Shown: positions 25,905 to 36,334, counted from the first letter of the stretch. The stretch is DNA of 44,610 nucleotides from Gammaproteobacteria bacterium (GCA_013287085.1 JABDEM010000010.1:1-44610), one strand, 5' to 3'. Numbers and translations: made by a program. The notes: generated by a model not told the origin, from the letters alone.

Positions 25905-26435
25905 TTATTGTTCCCAAAATCGCTTGGACAAAACCTTTCCTGCAAATTCTTTCAACGCCATATTATAAACTTGACGCTTAAACCAAATAATTTGTCGCAA
26001 AGGATGCCAATAGGATACCCATGCCCATGAATCAAATTCTGGATCATCGGTTTCAAGTAAATTGAATTGCGCCTCTTCATTGACTAGGCGTAATAAAAAC
26101 CATTTTTGCTTTTGACCAATACAAATCGGTTTTGAATATTGACGTATCAAATGAGGAGGTAATTTGTATCGTAACCAGCGCTTAGTGGACGCAATGATTT
26201 TGACATCATTTTCCAGTAAGCCGACTTCTTCTTTTAATTCGCGAAACATCGCTTGTTCGGGGGTCTCTGATCCTTTGATGCCGCCTTGTGGAAATTGCCA
26301 GGCGTTTTTACCGATGCGTTTGGCGAGAAAAACCTGGCGTTTGCTGTTCACTATGATGATGCCCACCCCATGACGGTAACCTTCAGGGTCAATTAAGACA
26401 TCTTTTTGTTTTTCTTCATGCGGTTTTTGACTCAT
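25905..26435 (-). CDS. rppH: RNA pyrophosphohydrolase (Nudix)
   Basis: 176 residues. The Nudix box spans [17 protein letters not shown] and KEEVGL, with the REL-EE core intact. The flanking [12 protein letters not shown] and [10 protein letters not shown] segments are diagnostic of RppH. It removes pyrophosphate from the 5' triphosphate of mRNAs, starting 5'-end-dependent decay. An N-terminal extension of about 16 residues ([16 protein letters not shown]) precedes the usual GYR start. Divergent from dapB across 64 bp. Confidence 0.96.
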   Translation of the reverse strand: MSQKPHEEKQKDVLIDPEGYRHGVGIIIVNSKRQVFLAKRIGKNAWQFPQGGIKGSETPEQAMFRELKEEVGLLENDVKIIASTKRWLRYKLPPHLIRQYSKPICIGQKQKWFLLRLVNEEAQFNLLETDDPEFDSWAWVSYWHPLRQIIWFKRQVYNMALKEFAGKVLSKRFWEQ

Positions 26436-26499
26436 AATGGCATTGTTTCAAAATCCATAAGTTTCATCAAACGATTTTACGATGAGGAATCTTCTATTT

Positions 26500-27180
26500 A
26501 TGGCAATCCGTGTACTGATAAATGGCTCTGATGGCCGAATGGGTCAGCAGGTGGTCAAAAGTATTATTAATGAACATGATCTCGAGCTCGTGGGGAGCCT
26601 GGGTCGAGGCAATAATCTTGCCGAAGAAATTAAAAAAACCAAAGCGGAAGTCGTCATAGATTTCACCCGCCCCGATGTGGTTTTTAAAAATACTCAAACG
26701 ATTCTAGAAGCCGGTGCAAGACCCGTTATTGGCACGACCGGTTTATTGCAATCGCAAATAAAGCAATTGGAGCAAGAGTGTTCAAAATTACAACGAGGGG
26801 GGATTATTGCGCCTAATTTTTCATTAGGGGCGGTATTGATGATGAAATATGCACAGGAAATAGCTAAATATTTTCCCCAAGTAGAAATTATTGAGATGCA
26901 CCACGATGGCAAATTAGACAGCCCCTCAGGCACCGCCATACTGTCTGCAGAACTTATTGCAGCGGCAAGGGGGGGGATGGCAAAAAAGGTTCCTATACAC
27001 TCAGTAAGGCTTAAAGGTTTGGTTGCTCATCAACAAATCATTTTTGGTGGTGTAGGTGAAACTTTGACAATTAAGCATGATTCGATAGACCGAGAATGTT
27101 TTATGCCTGGAGTGATGTTAGCTTGTCGTAAGGTAATGGAGCTTGATTATTTGGTGTATGGCTTAGAACATTTAATGTAA
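26500..27180 (+). CDS. dapB: 4-hydroxy-tetrahydrodipicolinate reductase
   Basis: 226 residues from ATG 26500, preceded by GATGAGGA; the in-frame ATG 26482 is upstream of that site. It is shorter than the ~270-residue E. coli enzyme but keeps the NAD(P)-binding [12 protein letters not shown] and the active-site [17 protein letters not shown] (HH, K, PSGTA). It catalyses the second committed step of the diaminopimelate/lysine pathway, feeding peptidoglycan. Followed immediately by a strong terminator. Confidence 0.96.
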   Translation: MAIRVLINGSDGRMGQQVVKSIINEHDLELVGSLGRGNNLAEEIKKTKAEVVIDFTRPDVVFKNTQTILEAGARPVIGTTGLLQSQIKQLEQECSKLQRGGIIAPNFSLGAVLMMKYAQEIAKYFPQVEIIEMHHDGKLDSPSGTAILSAELIAAARGGMAKKVPIHSVRLKGLVAHQQIIFGGVGETLTIKHDSIDRECFMPGVMLACRKVMELDYLVYGLEHLM

Positions 27181-27182
27181 AA

Positions 27183-27213
27183 AAAAACCCCTCTCGTAAA
27201 GAGAGGGGTTTTT
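27183..27213. terminator. bidirectional Rho-independent terminator between dapB and the lipoprotein gene
   Basis: Perfect inverted repeat: AAAAACCCCTCTC (27183-27195), loop GTAAA, GAGAGGGGTTTTT (27201-27213). A GC-rich 8-bp stem core flanked by A-tract and T-tract works in both directions, ending dapB rightward and the convergent lipoprotein gene leftward. Confidence 0.93.
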
Positions 27214-27220
27214 GGATTGA

Positions 27221-27385
27221 TTATCTTTCACCTTTGTAGCAAGGAGCTTTGCATGGAGCTTCGCAAGGTGTTGGACATGGGTTACATGGAGTAGCGCATG
27301 GGTTTCCACATGGATTGCCGCAAGAAGAGCAGCCAACCAAAGTTACAGCAGCTAATGTAGCTAAAACAGTTAATATTTTCTTCAT
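27221..27385 (-). CDS. small cysteine-rich lipoprotein
   Basis: 54 residues from ATG 27385, chosen for AAAGGGAG upstream and the typical MKKILTVLATLAA signal; a longer frame to 27457 would place the signal internally. Lipobox LVGC gives a mature peptide of about 36 residues with nine Cys in repeats of X-X-(P)-C: NPC, NPC, TPC, NPC, TPC, APC, APC. It would be lipidated by Lgt and anchored in a membrane facing the periplasm. Periodic Cys suggests disulfide clustering or metal binding. Family not recognised. It ends just before the dapB terminator and is divergent from the glucanase pair. Confidence 0.7.
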   Translation of the reverse strand: MKKILTVLATLAAVTLVGCSSCGNPCGNPCATPCNPCPTPCEAPCKAPCYKGER

Positions 27386-27555
27386 AAATGTAGCTCCCTT
27401 TAAAGTTATTAATCCTAACAGTTGAATTATATCCCATTTCTTGGTACAAAAGGCCACTAAAATTTAAGAAATTTAAATCAAAATTCTATTCAGACTTGTT
27501 TTTGAACACTTCGTTAGTTTATTTTTTATTCTAAAGTTTAAAGAGTGGTGAGATT

Positions 27556-29172
27556 ATGATTTTTGGAAAAAAATGGATTTTGTTCCCGTTTTTTATGCTA
27601 GGTGTTACAAACTCATTTGCCACTCCTATTTTGGGTGTGAATTATGATCCTACCCACTCTATGGTTTATACCCGAGGAGTAGGGATGGATAATGAAGAAG
27701 TGATGAAACAATCGATCAAAACAGACTTAAATCAATTATACGATCTTAGAACGCGCAATAACGGTGAATTTCATAATATTTCCCAAATTAAAACTTTTTA
27801 TATCCTTTATGGTTCATCAGCTATACATCAAACAGTGAAGGTGATCAATATTGCGGATGTCATCAACGAATGGAATGATGAGCATGATCCCGATAAACGC
27901 CATCCTGAAAATCGTTTTAAATTAGCTTTAGGCGTTTATGAATTTCGCCCGGGTTATGATCCTTGTGAGGAAGCGACTTGTTTGCGGTGGACTGAAGATC
28001 AAGTTAACGCTGCCATTCAAGCTTCCAATAAATATGGGTCTGCTTTAATTGATCGAATCTTTGTAGGTAATGAAGATTTAACAGTAGAAGATGCTATGCG
28101 CCAACGTATTACCAATGATGTTATTTATATTAAAAAGCATTTACCTTCTAATTCTGGAATTAAAGTGGGAATAGTGGATAGGCAAGGGTTAATAAAAAGT
28201 CTATTTAATTTAAGTTCGGGAAATTTTGATTTGTATCGCCAGTTAAGAAGATCAGTGGATTTCGTAGGAGATAATATTTATCCTTTTTGGAGCAATAAAA
28301 AATACGGAGAGTCGCCTTTTACTTATAGCCCGGCTAAAGATGATTTTTTTAAAACGCTCAATGAATTACGCGAAGAGATGCAAAAATTAGGCGATGGTCT
28401 CGATAAAAAAGAAATTATTATAGGCGAAGAAGGGTGGCCTAGTAGTTCAGAGGGAATTCCAATGAGTAATCCCGCTATGCAGATCGTCAATGAAACCGAA
28501 CCTACACCCGATAGAACCAGAGATTATTTTTATTTTTGGTATACCCGAAACGATAATGCTAAAACCAATGGATTGCAGGGCGAGTCTATTTCTGCTTCGT
28601 ATTTATTTTCGTTATATGATAGAAACCCCCATAAGAATGGGATTAGTCTTGATGCTATCGAGCCGCATTGGGGAATATTTTCTGTTGATGGGTATGGTAG
28701 CATTTTTGATGCGATGGGAACTGATTATAGTAAAAGTAAAAACTTAAGTCCTGATCATGCAACTGTCCATTTCACCAATCAAATTAAAACCCAAATAGAT
28801 CCAAGATTTCCTGAAACAGCCCCTCGGGTAGCTATCATCAATGCTTGTCTTAATGATAATCATGATAAAGGCACCGTTAGCTGGAATAATTGCTATCCTA
28901 TTTATGGTCGTAAAGATTTAACGAGCGCTATATCTTATGGCCAGAGCGATCAGTTTTTAGTGGATGTTTCAGGAGACTATAATTCGGGAGCAAATTACAA
29001 TAGTCTCCAAATTGCTTATGCAGCTAGCAATACGGACATTTATAATGATCCTAAAAACCCACCGCAGATTTTGTGTCACATTAATCGTGAAGCGTTGCGC
29101 CATGTAAATAGTTTCTCAACCATAACCTTATCAACTAATTCAGTTGATGCGGATGGAAATTGTATTTTTTAA
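27556..29172 (+). CDS. secreted GH17-like beta-1,3-glucanase homologue (first of pair)
   Basis: 538 residues. A signal peptide (KKWILFPFFMLGVTNSFA, cleavage after about residue 22) is followed by a TIM-barrel domain (about 25-390). The family 17 acid/base appears as FVGNED (E173) and the nucleophile as IIIGEEGWPSS (E291), matching the GH17 G-N-E and E-x-G-W-P signatures. Other GH17-type landmarks: ILGVNYDPTH at the N-terminus and FVGDNIYPFW. A C-terminal domain of ~120 residues with paired Cys (ACLNDN, NNCYPIYG, ILCHINREALR, GNCIF) is shared with the next gene. Fungal, plant and a few bacterial GH17 enzymes act on beta-1,3-glucans; the substrate here is inferred. Confidence 0.75.
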   Translation: MIFGKKWILFPFFMLGVTNSFATPILGVNYDPTHSMVYTRGVGMDNEEVMKQSIKTDLNQLYDLRTRNNGEFHNISQIKTFYILYGSSAIHQTVKVINIADVINEWNDEHDPDKRHPENRFKLALGVYEFRPGYDPCEEATCLRWTEDQVNAAIQASNKYGSALIDRIFVGNEDLTVEDAMRQRITNDVIYIKKHLPSNSGIKVGIVDRQGLIKSLFNLSSGNFDLYRQLRRSVDFVGDNIYPFWSNKKYGESPFTYSPAKDDFFKTLNELREEMQKLGDGLDKKEIIIGEEGWPSSSEGIPMSNPAMQIVNETEPTPDRTRDYFYFWYTRNDNAKTNGLQGESISASYLFSLYDRNPHKNGISLDAIEPHWGIFSVDGYGSIFDAMGTDYSKSKNLSPDHATVHFTNQIKTQIDPRFPETAPRVAIINACLNDNHDKGTVSWNNCYPIYGRKDLTSAISYGQSDQFLVDVSGDYNSGANYNSLQIAYAASNTDIYNDPKNPPQILCHINREALRHVNSFSTITLSTNSVDADGNCIF

Positions 29173-29192
29173 TTTAGCAGAGAGAGAGGATA

Positions 29193-30785
29193 ATGAAAAA
29201 AAGTTTACAAATTTTCTGCTTAAGTGTGGGATTAATTCAAGCAACTAGTGCATGGGCTGCTGAGAACCCTCGAGTTCTAGGAATCAATTATGATCCGACA
29301 GACCACTCTTTAGCTTTTGCTAAAGCGCGTGGTTTGGATGATAGGCAAGGCATGATTGATTCTATTAATCATGATTTAGATCAATTTGCAGCTTTTCGCA
29401 AAAAATATCCTTTGTTTAGTGATATTGATAGATTAAAAATTTATAACACGCGATTAGGTTCTTCGGGTTTTTTACATGGACAAGTGTTTGTGAGCGTTCC
29501 GGAAGTAGTTAACAATTGGAATCTTCATCATCCCGAAGTTTCAGTAAAGCTTACGTTAGGCGTCTATGAATTTCGTCCCAGTGATGGCTGTGGTGAGGAA
29601 GACATTTGTAAACGCTGGACGCAAACTGAAGTCGATGAGGCCATTCGTGCATCGAATACCTATGAGGGTTTAGTGGATCGTATTGTGGTCGGGAATGAAA
29701 ATTTAGGTCTTTATGATGAAGATAATGATAAATTGCTTGCCCGTATGACGGATGATATCAATCGCATTAAAGCTAATTTAATCAATCATGCTATTACGGT
29801 TGGAACCGCACAAACTTTAGGAACAGCAGAGAGTTTCTTTCGTGCGCTCAATCAATGTAATGATCCCTTAGCAACACTGAAGGCAGATGACTGTGTAGAG
29901 ACTCAAAATTTTTCAAAGGCCATTGATTTCATGGGAGTCAATATTTATCCTTTTTGGGGAAATGTTCATTACTCTCCGGAAACGTTTACCCCGTATATAC
30001 CGCCTTATGCCGATGACCTAAGCCCTGCAAAAATAAATGTCACCAATACGTGGAGCACATTGACAAAGTTGGCGAAAGAAAAAACATTGATTGTCACAGA
30101 GGAAGGCTGGCCGAGCACAGATCATTTTGAAGCAGGATATCCGCAAATAGGATCAATGGGCCAAGGCTTAATCGTAGGGAATGGTAATCCTGATTTTGCG
30201 CATGATTATCTTTTCTATTGGCATCGTCCGATGCACCCTGGTTTATTAGCGGGCGTTTCTTATTATTTTTCTTTATTCGATCGTTATCCCAATGCGTTTC
30301 CGGGATCTTTTGAGGCGGAAATTTCCTGGGGACTGCTTTCACCTGATGGGAATATGAGTTTATTGGATGGTGATTTTAATAAGCCTTTAAGTCCTGATTA
30401 TGCGAATGTTTTATTTCGCAATCAATTAAAACCCGAAGATCTTGTGACTCTGGATGAGATTCATCGTGATCCTTATATCAAAAATAAAGTAGCTTCAAAT
30501 ATTCCGCCTTCTTTGGCTGTGGTTTCATGCACCGAAAATAATGAGTGTTATCCTCTTTATGGTTATTCAGGTTCTTCGATGTTGCCTCATAAACAAGAAA
30601 AGAAATGGATGGTGGATGTGTCGGGGAAAATTTATAGTTATCTGAAAGTAACCTTTATTGATGATGATCATCATGAGGTGAGTTGCCGCATTTCTCACGA
30701 TGCGCTCCGCCGCTTAAACAATCAATCAGAGTTGACGTTTACGGGAGCGGTTTTTCAGACATCGGATGGGAGTTGTGGATTGTAA
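29193..30785 (+). CDS. secreted GH17-like beta-1,3-glucanase homologue (second of pair)
   Basis: 530 residues with signal peptide [20 protein letters not shown], cleaving near WAA-EN. The barrel repeats the neighbour's landmarks: [26 protein letters not shown] (acid/base E169), [12 protein letters not shown] and nucleophile block [10 protein letters not shown] (E303). The same C-terminal Cys-bearing domain follows ([35 protein letters not shown]). The start has GAGAGGA upstream and lies 20 bp after the first gene, so the pair is one operon arising by duplication. Its 3' end overlaps convergent gcvPB by 31 bp. Confidence 0.75.
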   Translation: MKKSLQIFCLSVGLIQATSAWAAENPRVLGINYDPTDHSLAFAKARGLDDRQGMIDSINHDLDQFAAFRKKYPLFSDIDRLKIYNTRLGSSGFLHGQVFVSVPEVVNNWNLHHPEVSVKLTLGVYEFRPSDGCGEEDICKRWTQTEVDEAIRASNTYEGLVDRIVVGNENLGLYDEDNDKLLARMTDDINRIKANLINHAITVGTAQTLGTAESFFRALNQCNDPLATLKADDCVETQNFSKAIDFMGVNIYPFWGNVHYSPETFTPYIPPYADDLSPAKINVTNTWSTLTKLAKEKTLIVTEEGWPSTDHFEAGYPQIGSMGQGLIVGNGNPDFAHDYLFYWHRPMHPGLLAGVSYYFSLFDRYPNAFPGSFEAEISWGLLSPDGNMSLLDGDFNKPLSPDYANVLFRNQLKPEDLVTLDEIHRDPYIKNKVASNIPPSLAVVSCTENNECYPLYGYSGSSMLPHKQEKKWMVDVSGKIYSYLKVTFIDDDHHEVSCRISHDALRRLNNQSELTFTGAVFQTSDGSCGL

Positions 30786-32224
30786 ACCAAATCTAACTCT
30801 CTCGCCGCTTTCACTTCATCTAAGCGTCGTACCGGTAAATGGTGCGGCGCGTTTTTGAGTAACTCAGGGTTTGTTTTCGCCTCTTCAAGAATTTTTATCA
30901 TCGTATCAGCAAAAGCATCCAAGACTTCTTTGCTTTCGGTTTCTGTCGGCTCAATCAGTAAGCATTCGGGAACGAGTAAAGGGAAATACATAGTCGGTGC
31001 ATGAAAGCCATAGTCTAATAACCGTTTAGCAACATCTAGTGCATTGATGTGTAAATCTCTGGCTTCATTTTTTAAGGTAATAATAAATTCATGACTTGCA
31101 AGGCGCTTAGGATAAGCCGGGGTAAAGCCCGCTTTTCTTAATTTGGTTAATAAATAATTAGCATTTAAGGTCGCGTATTCTGCGATGCGTATCATGCCTT
31201 CTTGGCCTAACAAACGCGCGTACATATAAGCACGTAAAATAATGCCCGCATTGCCCATGAAAGCGGATAAGCGGCCGATACTTTGAGGGCACTGTTCTTT
31301 GGTCAGCCAACGGAAACCTGTTTCGGTTTTTCCTACGATAGGGGTTGGTAAGAAGGGGACTAATCTTTCGCTGACTGCAACTGGACCGCCACCGGGTCCA
31401 CCGCCACCGTGGGGAGTTGCAAAAGTTTTGTGTAAATTAATATGCATTACATCAAAGCCCATATCACCAGGGCGAACTTTTCCTAAAATCGCATTTAAAT
31501 TAGCGCCATCGTAATACAGTAAACCGCCTACACTATGGATGGTTTTTGCGATCTCTTGAATGTTTTGATCAAAGACCCCTAAAGTCGAAGGGTTCGTTAA
31601 CATAATCCCCGCAGTTTTGGGGCCAGCAATTTTACGCAAAGCTTCAATATCCACATTGCCATCAGGTCCTGTGGGAATTTCTATGACTTTATAACCGCAT
31701 TGGGCAGCAGTTGCAGGATTGGTACCGTGTGCTGCATCAGGAACAATGATTTCATCGCGTAGAGTATCGCCCCGTAATTCATGATAAGCCCGAATCATTG
31801 CAACGCCTGCGAATTCGCCTTGAGCGCCAGCCATCGGTGTTAAAGACACACCACGCATGCCCGTCACCACTTTTAGAATTTCTTGCAGTTCATAAGCGCA
31901 AGCCATAAATCCTTGGCTATTTTCATCTAAAGACAACGGATGATGATTTAAAAATCCTTCTAAGAAAGCTAATCGATGCACGCCGCGCGGATTATATTTC
32001 ATAGTGCAAGAACCGAGCGGATAAAATTGCGTATCAATAGAAAAATTCTTGCGCGATAAATTCGTATAATGGCGCACAACTTGTAATTCTGAGACTTCGG
32101 GTAATAAAGGTTTATCTTTTCTTAAATAATTTTTGGGAATGTTATGTTTTTCATTCACCCCTTTAGGCATTTGCGCTTTAGCAGAACGGCCGGATTTAGA
32201 AATATCAAAGATAGTGCCTGACAT
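30755..32224 (-). CDS. gcvPB: glycine dehydrogenase (decarboxylating) subunit 2
   Basis: 489 residues, the PLP-binding half of the split P-protein. The Schiff-base Lys lies in [18 protein letters not shown]. It decarboxylates glycine and passes the aminomethyl group to lipoyl-GcvH. The two-subunit form (instead of fused GcvP) is the arrangement also used by Legionella-type operons. Last gene of gcvT-H-PA-PB, 3 bp after gcvPA. It overlaps the second glucanase gene by 31 bp. Confidence 0.96.
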   Translation of the reverse strand: MSGTIFDISKSGRSAKAQMPKGVNEKHNIPKNYLRKDKPLLPEVSELQVVRHYTNLSRKNFSIDTQFYPLGSCTMKYNPRGVHRLAFLEGFLNHHPLSLDENSQGFMACAYELQEILKVVTGMRGVSLTPMAGAQGEFAGVAMIRAYHELRGDTLRDEIIVPDAAHGTNPATAAQCGYKVIEIPTGPDGNVDIEALRKIAGPKTAGIMLTNPSTLGVFDQNIQEIAKTIHSVGGLLYYDGANLNAILGKVRPGDMGFDVMHINLHKTFATPHGGGGPGGGPVAVSERLVPFLPTPIVGKTETGFRWLTKEQCPQSIGRLSAFMGNAGIILRAYMYARLLGQEGMIRIAEYATLNANYLLTKLRKAGFTPAYPKRLASHEFIITLKNEARDLHINALDVAKRLLDYGFHAPTMYFPLLVPECLLIEPTETESKEVLDAFADTMIKILEEAKTNPELLKNAPHHLPVRRLDEVKAARELDLVYNPQLPSDV

Positions 32225-32227
32225 AGT

Positions 32228-33607
32228 TTAAGTCTCCGCGCGAGTAGTGACGGGTTGATCAATCACTTCTTTTAATTTTTTAGTAAAAAATTCAATATCT
32301 TCTTTAGTTTTGGTTTCAGTTACACAAATTAATAAACAATTTCCAAGTTCAGGATAATATTTTTGCAATGCAAAACCTGCTTGAATTTTAAATTTTGCTA
32401 ATTTCTGTATGACTTCATCTACCGGCTGCTTAATTTTAATGACTAACTCATGAAATAACGGGCTATTAAAAATAATATTCACGCCTGAAAGTTTACTTAA
32501 TTTTTCTTGTAAAAAGACGGTATTTTGATGAGAAGCAAGCGCGGTAAGACGCAAGCCTTCGGGTCCCATTAAGCTCATATAAATAGTGCTTGCGGTCACT
32601 AGCAAGCCTTGGTTAGTACAGATATTGGAATTTGCTTTGGCACGACGTATATGTTGTTCTCGTGCTTGTAGAGTCAGTACAAAACCTTGTTTGCCTTCCG
32701 CATCAACTGTTCTACCCACTATACGTCCTGGCATTTGGCGCACTAAATCTTGCCTGCAACATAAAAATCCATAATAAGGTCCGCCGGCTGCCAGTGGAAT
32801 TCCTAACGGTTGTCCTTCACCACAAGCAATATCAGCGCCTTTTTCACCCCAAAGACCTGGTGGTTTTAATAAGCTCATTGCTAAAGGATTAACGACGGCA
32901 ATCGCTAAACCATTTTTTTTATGTATCCAATCGGTCAACTCATCCGTATCTTCTAACACGCCGAAAAAATTAGGTTGTGGAATCACTAAAGCGGTAAATC
33001 GATCCCCTGAAATTTTTTCTAAGGTGGTTTGACCCGTTTTTAAATCAAAGTCTATTTCGATTAATTCAATATGATCATGTTGTCCAACAATGGCTTTAAC
33101 TACTTCTCGATATAAAGGATGAATCGTACGCGGTAATAATACTTTATGCGTTTCTGCTTTTCGTTCATGGCGCGCAGCCATTAATATAGCTTCAGCGAGC
33201 GCTGAGGCTCCATCATAAAGAGAAGCGTTTGAGACATCTAACGCCATCAAACCTGCCATCATGGTTTGGAATTCATACAGTAATTGCAACGTTCCTTGGC
33301 TCGCTTCTGCTTGATAAGGCGTATACGCTGTTAAGAATTCCCCGCGTGAAGTCACTTCCCACACAGCCGCTGGAATATGATGTTGATAAGCGCCAGCGCC
33401 TATAAAACAAGTCAAATGATTATCCAGATTTGCCCGTTCATGCATCAAACGCGAAAGTTCAGATTCGTTTAATTGGGGTGCTAGGTTACTTAAATTGGCG
33501 GTTTGTAATGCAGAAGGTATCTCTTTGAATAAATCTGCCATGCTTGAAACCCCGATGGTTTCAAGCATGGCTTTGGTATCTTCTTTAGTGTGTGGGATAA
33601 ATGGCAT
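32228..33607 (-). CDS. gcvPA: glycine dehydrogenase (decarboxylating) subunit 1
   Basis: 459 residues. N-terminal half of the split P-protein: [32 protein letters not shown] and [16 protein letters not shown] are diagnostic. It lacks the PLP lysine, as expected, and works as a heterotetramer with GcvPB. Lies 14 bp after gcvH and 3 bp before gcvPB. Confidence 0.96.
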   Translation of the reverse strand: MPFIPHTKEDTKAMLETIGVSSMADLFKEIPSALQTANLSNLAPQLNESELSRLMHERANLDNHLTCFIGAGAYQHHIPAAVWEVTSRGEFLTAYTPYQAEASQGTLQLLYEFQTMMAGLMALDVSNASLYDGASALAEAILMAARHERKAETHKVLLPRTIHPLYREVVKAIVGQHDHIELIEIDFDLKTGQTTLEKISGDRFTALVIPQPNFFGVLEDTDELTDWIHKKNGLAIAVVNPLAMSLLKPPGLWGEKGADIACGEGQPLGIPLAAGGPYYGFLCCRQDLVRQMPGRIVGRTVDAEGKQGFVLTLQAREQHIRRAKANSNICTNQGLLVTASTIYMSLMGPEGLRLTALASHQNTVFLQEKLSKLSGVNIIFNSPLFHELVIKIKQPVDEVIQKLAKFKIQAGFALQKYYPELGNCLLICVTETKTKEDIEFFTKKLKEVIDQPVTTRAET

Positions 33608-33621
33608 GACTTCACTCCAGG

Positions 33622-34014
33622 TTAATGAGCTTCGGATGCTACCTGCTTGGTATATTGATCCGCATTTAATAATTTATTCGTAAAATCATTTTCAAAGGGG
33701 CGTAATCGAAATAACCAACCTTTACCATAAGGATCTTGATTAATAACTTGAGGATTTTGTAATAACTCTTCATTTACTTCGACAATTTCCCCAGAGATGG
33801 GACAATAAATATCAGCCGCGGCTTTGACCGATTCAATGACCGCACATTCTTGTCCGGTTTCAAAACCGGTTTCGGGTTCAGGAAGTTCAACATAGACTAA
33901 ATCACCCAACATAGTTTGAGCGTGATCCGTAATGCCTATGGTTAAGACATCTTCGTCTTTGCGGACCCACTCGTGAGTGGCAGAATAGAATAATTTCTTT
34001 GGGATGTTGGTCAT
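33622..34014 (-). CDS. gcvH: glycine cleavage system H protein
   Basis: 130 residues, normal. The lipoylation block [12 protein letters not shown] carries Lys64. It shuttles the aminomethyl intermediate between P, T and L proteins. Located 4 bp after gcvT in a tight operon. Confidence 0.97.
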   Translation of the reverse strand: MTNIPKKLFYSATHEWVRKDEDVLTIGITDHAQTMLGDLVYVELPEPETGFETGQECAVIESVKAAADIYCPISGEIVEVNEELLQNPQVINQDPYGKGWLFRLRPFENDFTNKLLNADQYTKQVASEAH

Positions 34015-34018
34015 ATGG

Positions 34019-35095
34019 TCATACTCCTACTAAAGATTTTTTATCTTGACGAATAAAAGGGGGTTTAATAACAGTCGCTGTTAATCGCTGGCCTCGGACT
34101 TCTACTAAGCACTTGTCCAAAGTTTCTGCAGGAACTCTTGCAAGCGCAATGCCTTTATTTAAAGTAGGTGAAAAGCTGCCGCTAGTAATTTCGCCTTCAC
34201 CAATATTTTCCACAATCACCCGTTGATGATTACGTAATACGCCTTGGCCTTCGAGTACTAGACCCACTAGTTTTTGCTTCACACCGGCTTGTTGTTGCTT
34301 TTCTAAAGCCGAACGTCCAATAAAATCCCGCTCTTTAGGTTCAAAAGCAACCGTCCAAGTGAGATTAGATTCTAAAGGCGTCACTTTCTCATCCATATCC
34401 GTTCCATAAAGATTAAGCCCAGCTTCTAAACGCAAAGTATCACGCGCCCCTAATCCACAAGGAGCTATACCTAAGCTGACTAATTGATCCCAAAATGCTG
34501 GGGCTTTAGTTTTAGGCAAAATAATTTCAAACCCATCTTCACCGGTATATCCCGTGCGGGCAATAAAAGTGTCATCTAATTTTATAAAGTGAAACGGTTT
34601 TAATTCGAGCGCTTCTGGAAATAAAGTTTTAATTTTTTCTTTAACCTTGGGCCCTTGAATCGCAAGCATCGCAACATCTGTGCGCTCAGTAATGGTCACC
34701 GTAAAAGATTGAATTTGTTTTTTAAGCCAAGCTAAATCTTTATCGTGCGTTCCTGAATTGACAATTAAGCGGTAATCCGTATCGGATATTTTATAAACAA
34801 TGAGATCATCTATAATTCCGCCTTGTTCATTTAACATGCAGGTATAAAGCGCTTTATTCGGCGTAAGCTTAGCGACATTATTCGCTAATAAGTGTTTTAA
34901 ATAAGCTGTGACGTCTTTGCCAGAGAGATCGACGACTGTCATATGCGAGACATCAAATAAGCCCGCATCTTGTCGTACTTGATTATGTTCTTTAAGTTGC
35001 GACCCGTAATGCAGCGGCATATCCCAGCCCGCAAAGTCTACAATCTTAGCATTCGCTGCAAGATGATTATCATACAAAGGTGTTTTTTTGCCCAT
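34019..35095 (-). CDS. gcvT: aminomethyltransferase (glycine cleavage T protein)
   Basis: 358 residues. N-terminal FAGWDMPLHYGSQLKEH and DVSHMTVVDLSGKD are characteristic, and RTGYTGEDGFEIILP and GLGARDTLRLEAG complete the folate-binding fold. It transfers methylene to tetrahydrofolate and releases ammonia. Start ATG 35095 has AGGAAAGGAAACC upstream. It is the first gene of the operon, with a promoter at 35143-35171. No glycine riboswitch was found in the leader. Confidence 0.97.
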   Translation of the reverse strand: MGKKTPLYDNHLAANAKIVDFAGWDMPLHYGSQLKEHNQVRQDAGLFDVSHMTVVDLSGKDVTAYLKHLLANNVAKLTPNKALYTCMLNEQGGIIDDLIVYKISDTDYRLIVNSGTHDKDLAWLKKQIQSFTVTITERTDVAMLAIQGPKVKEKIKTLFPEALELKPFHFIKLDDTFIARTGYTGEDGFEIILPKTKAPAFWDQLVSLGIAPCGLGARDTLRLEAGLNLYGTDMDEKVTPLESNLTWTVAFEPKERDFIGRSALEKQQQAGVKQKLVGLVLEGQGVLRNHQRVIVENIGEGEITSGSFSPTLNKGIALARVPAETLDKCLVEVRGQRLTATVIKPPFIRQDKKSLVGV

Positions 35096-35142
35096 GCTGG
35101 TTTCCTTTCCTGATAACTTTTACTTTCCAAAGAAAGCTTAGC

Positions 35143-35171
35143 AGTATACCGTTTCATTTCGAAAAACAGAA
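35143..35171 (-). promoter_or_regulatory. candidate gcvT promoter
   Basis: On the minus strand TTCTGT (35171-35166), 17 nt, TATACT (35148-35143), 48 bp before ATG 35095. The -10 is good and the spacing ideal; the -35 is weak. Confidence 0.5.
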
Positions 35172-35193
35172 GCACTGAGATGGATGAGTGAAA

Positions 35194-35222
35194 TTGACCC
35201 CCTCATTGGTGCGTGTTATAAA
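35194..35222 (+). promoter_or_regulatory. candidate sigma-70 promoter of the 35.3-kb gene
   Basis: TTGACC (35194-35199), 17 nt, TATAAA (35217-35222), followed 41 bp later by ATG 35264. It overlaps no coding sequence and points rightward; a PmrA-like repeat is not present here. Confidence 0.55.
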
Positions 35223-35263
35223 TGTGCGCATAAAAAAATAATACTAAATTTTTAGGGGTGAGC

Positions 35264-36334
35264 ATGGGTTTAGCGTTAATTCAAAGTTTGTATGTTAAAG
35301 GTGAAGTATTTTCTCGCAAGGATCACGCGAAAATAAATGCGAAAATTATGAAAGCGTTTGGTCATAACATTGAATCTCTTAAAAAAGTTATTACAGAATG
35401 TATAGAGGAGGGTCTTAACGAGAATTTAGTGCTTCTTGTTGCTTATGTTTCAGAACAATATAAAGGTGCAATTACTCTTAATTCCCTTTTAAAAGTTTCT
35501 GCTTATAAATTAAATTATGGAGCTGTTGAGTATTTACTATCCAAAGGTGCTGTTGCAGGATCTGAAGACATAGAATGGGTAGTAAAACAACTTAAGGCTT
35601 TTCAAGCTCCAGACGATGACAATGCGGTAAATTTGATTAAGTTTTTGCAAAGCAAAGGTGCAAAAATTCCTCCCACAGCTTTGCCAACAGCGAGAAAAAC
35701 ATGCGGAGAAGCAAAAGAAGAACCTAAGATCATTAAATATATTCTTGCATCAGAGGCTTTCGACAACATAAAAGCACAACTTGAAAATTATGTTTCATCC
35801 CCAAGACTTCATGTGAGAAGAAATCATATTCCACTGGCCCAAGATATTTTAAGTCAATTAAAAGAAAATAATCTAGAAAAGCTTGTTAAATTATGGGATT
35901 CAGAAGAGGTTAGGAAAGCACGATCGCTCTGTAATCCAGATGGGGCATTTGCTCAAATTGATAGAGCAATTCTAGAGAGCGCCCGAGTCCAAGGGTATCA
36001 GACTGAAGGTCAAGTGGTTGCTTTTCTTAGCCGGCAAGTGCATGGTTATTTTTCTTTAGATTACAAAAGCTCCTGTTCGAGTTTTTTTACTTTGCGCTGG
36101 CGCAATCACAGCGATGTGATTAGAGAATTTTATAATAGTCTTACCGGAAGGGAGAACTTGCAGGGTTTTTGGCTAAAATGGAATAATGTGGCAAAGGACA
36201 TAAAAGCAAAGGGTTATAATGAAAATGGTGCATTTGCAAAATTAGATGCAACCATCAACGATTTTTGTAAACACTCACGACAAAACCCATTTGTTAATTA
36301 CAACTCTAACGGATATGCTCGAACTAGTGTTTAA
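35264..36334 (+). CDS. hypothetical protein with ankyrin-like N-terminus and internal repeat; candidate effector
   Basis: 356 residues from ATG 35264 (AGGGG upstream; an in-frame GTG at 35258 is less likely). Residues ~45-140 show ankyrin-like helix pairs (LVLLVAYVSEQ, LNYGAVEYLLSKGA, NAVNLIKFLQSKGAKIP). A ~42-residue module appears twice, about residues 201-243 and 297-338: ENNLEKLVKLWDS..NPDGAFAQIDRAI and RENLQGFWLKWNN..NENGAFAKLDATI. No membrane segment. Unrecognised. It overlaps convergent lolB by 60 bp, so its last 20 residues share DNA with the LolB C-terminus. Possible Dot/Icm substrate by context. Confidence 0.6.
   Translation: MGLALIQSLYVKGEVFSRKDHAKINAKIMKAFGHNIESLKKVITECIEEGLNENLVLLVAYVSEQYKGAITLNSLLKVSAYKLNYGAVEYLLSKGAVAGSEDIEWVVKQLKAFQAPDDDNAVNLIKFLQSKGAKIPPTALPTARKTCGEAKEEPKIIKYILASEAFDNIKAQLENYVSSPRLHVRRNHIPLAQDILSQLKENNLEKLVKLWDSEEVRKARSLCNPDGAFAQIDRAILESARVQGYQTEGQVVAFLSRQVHGYFSLDYKSSCSSFFTLRWRNHSDVIREFYNSLTGRENLQGFWLKWNNVAKDIKAKGYNENGAFAKLDATINDFCKHSRQNPFVNYNSNGYARTSV

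Noticed and set aside
27460..27500. A fourth PmrA-like repeat (two TTTAA near the glucanase genes)
   Set aside because: The half sites are 9 bp apart rather than 11 and no -10 follows at the shared distance.
35096..35193. Glycine riboswitch before the gcv operon
   Set aside because: No tandem aptamer-like structure or conserved core could be seen in the leader, which is only ~50 nt from the likely start site.
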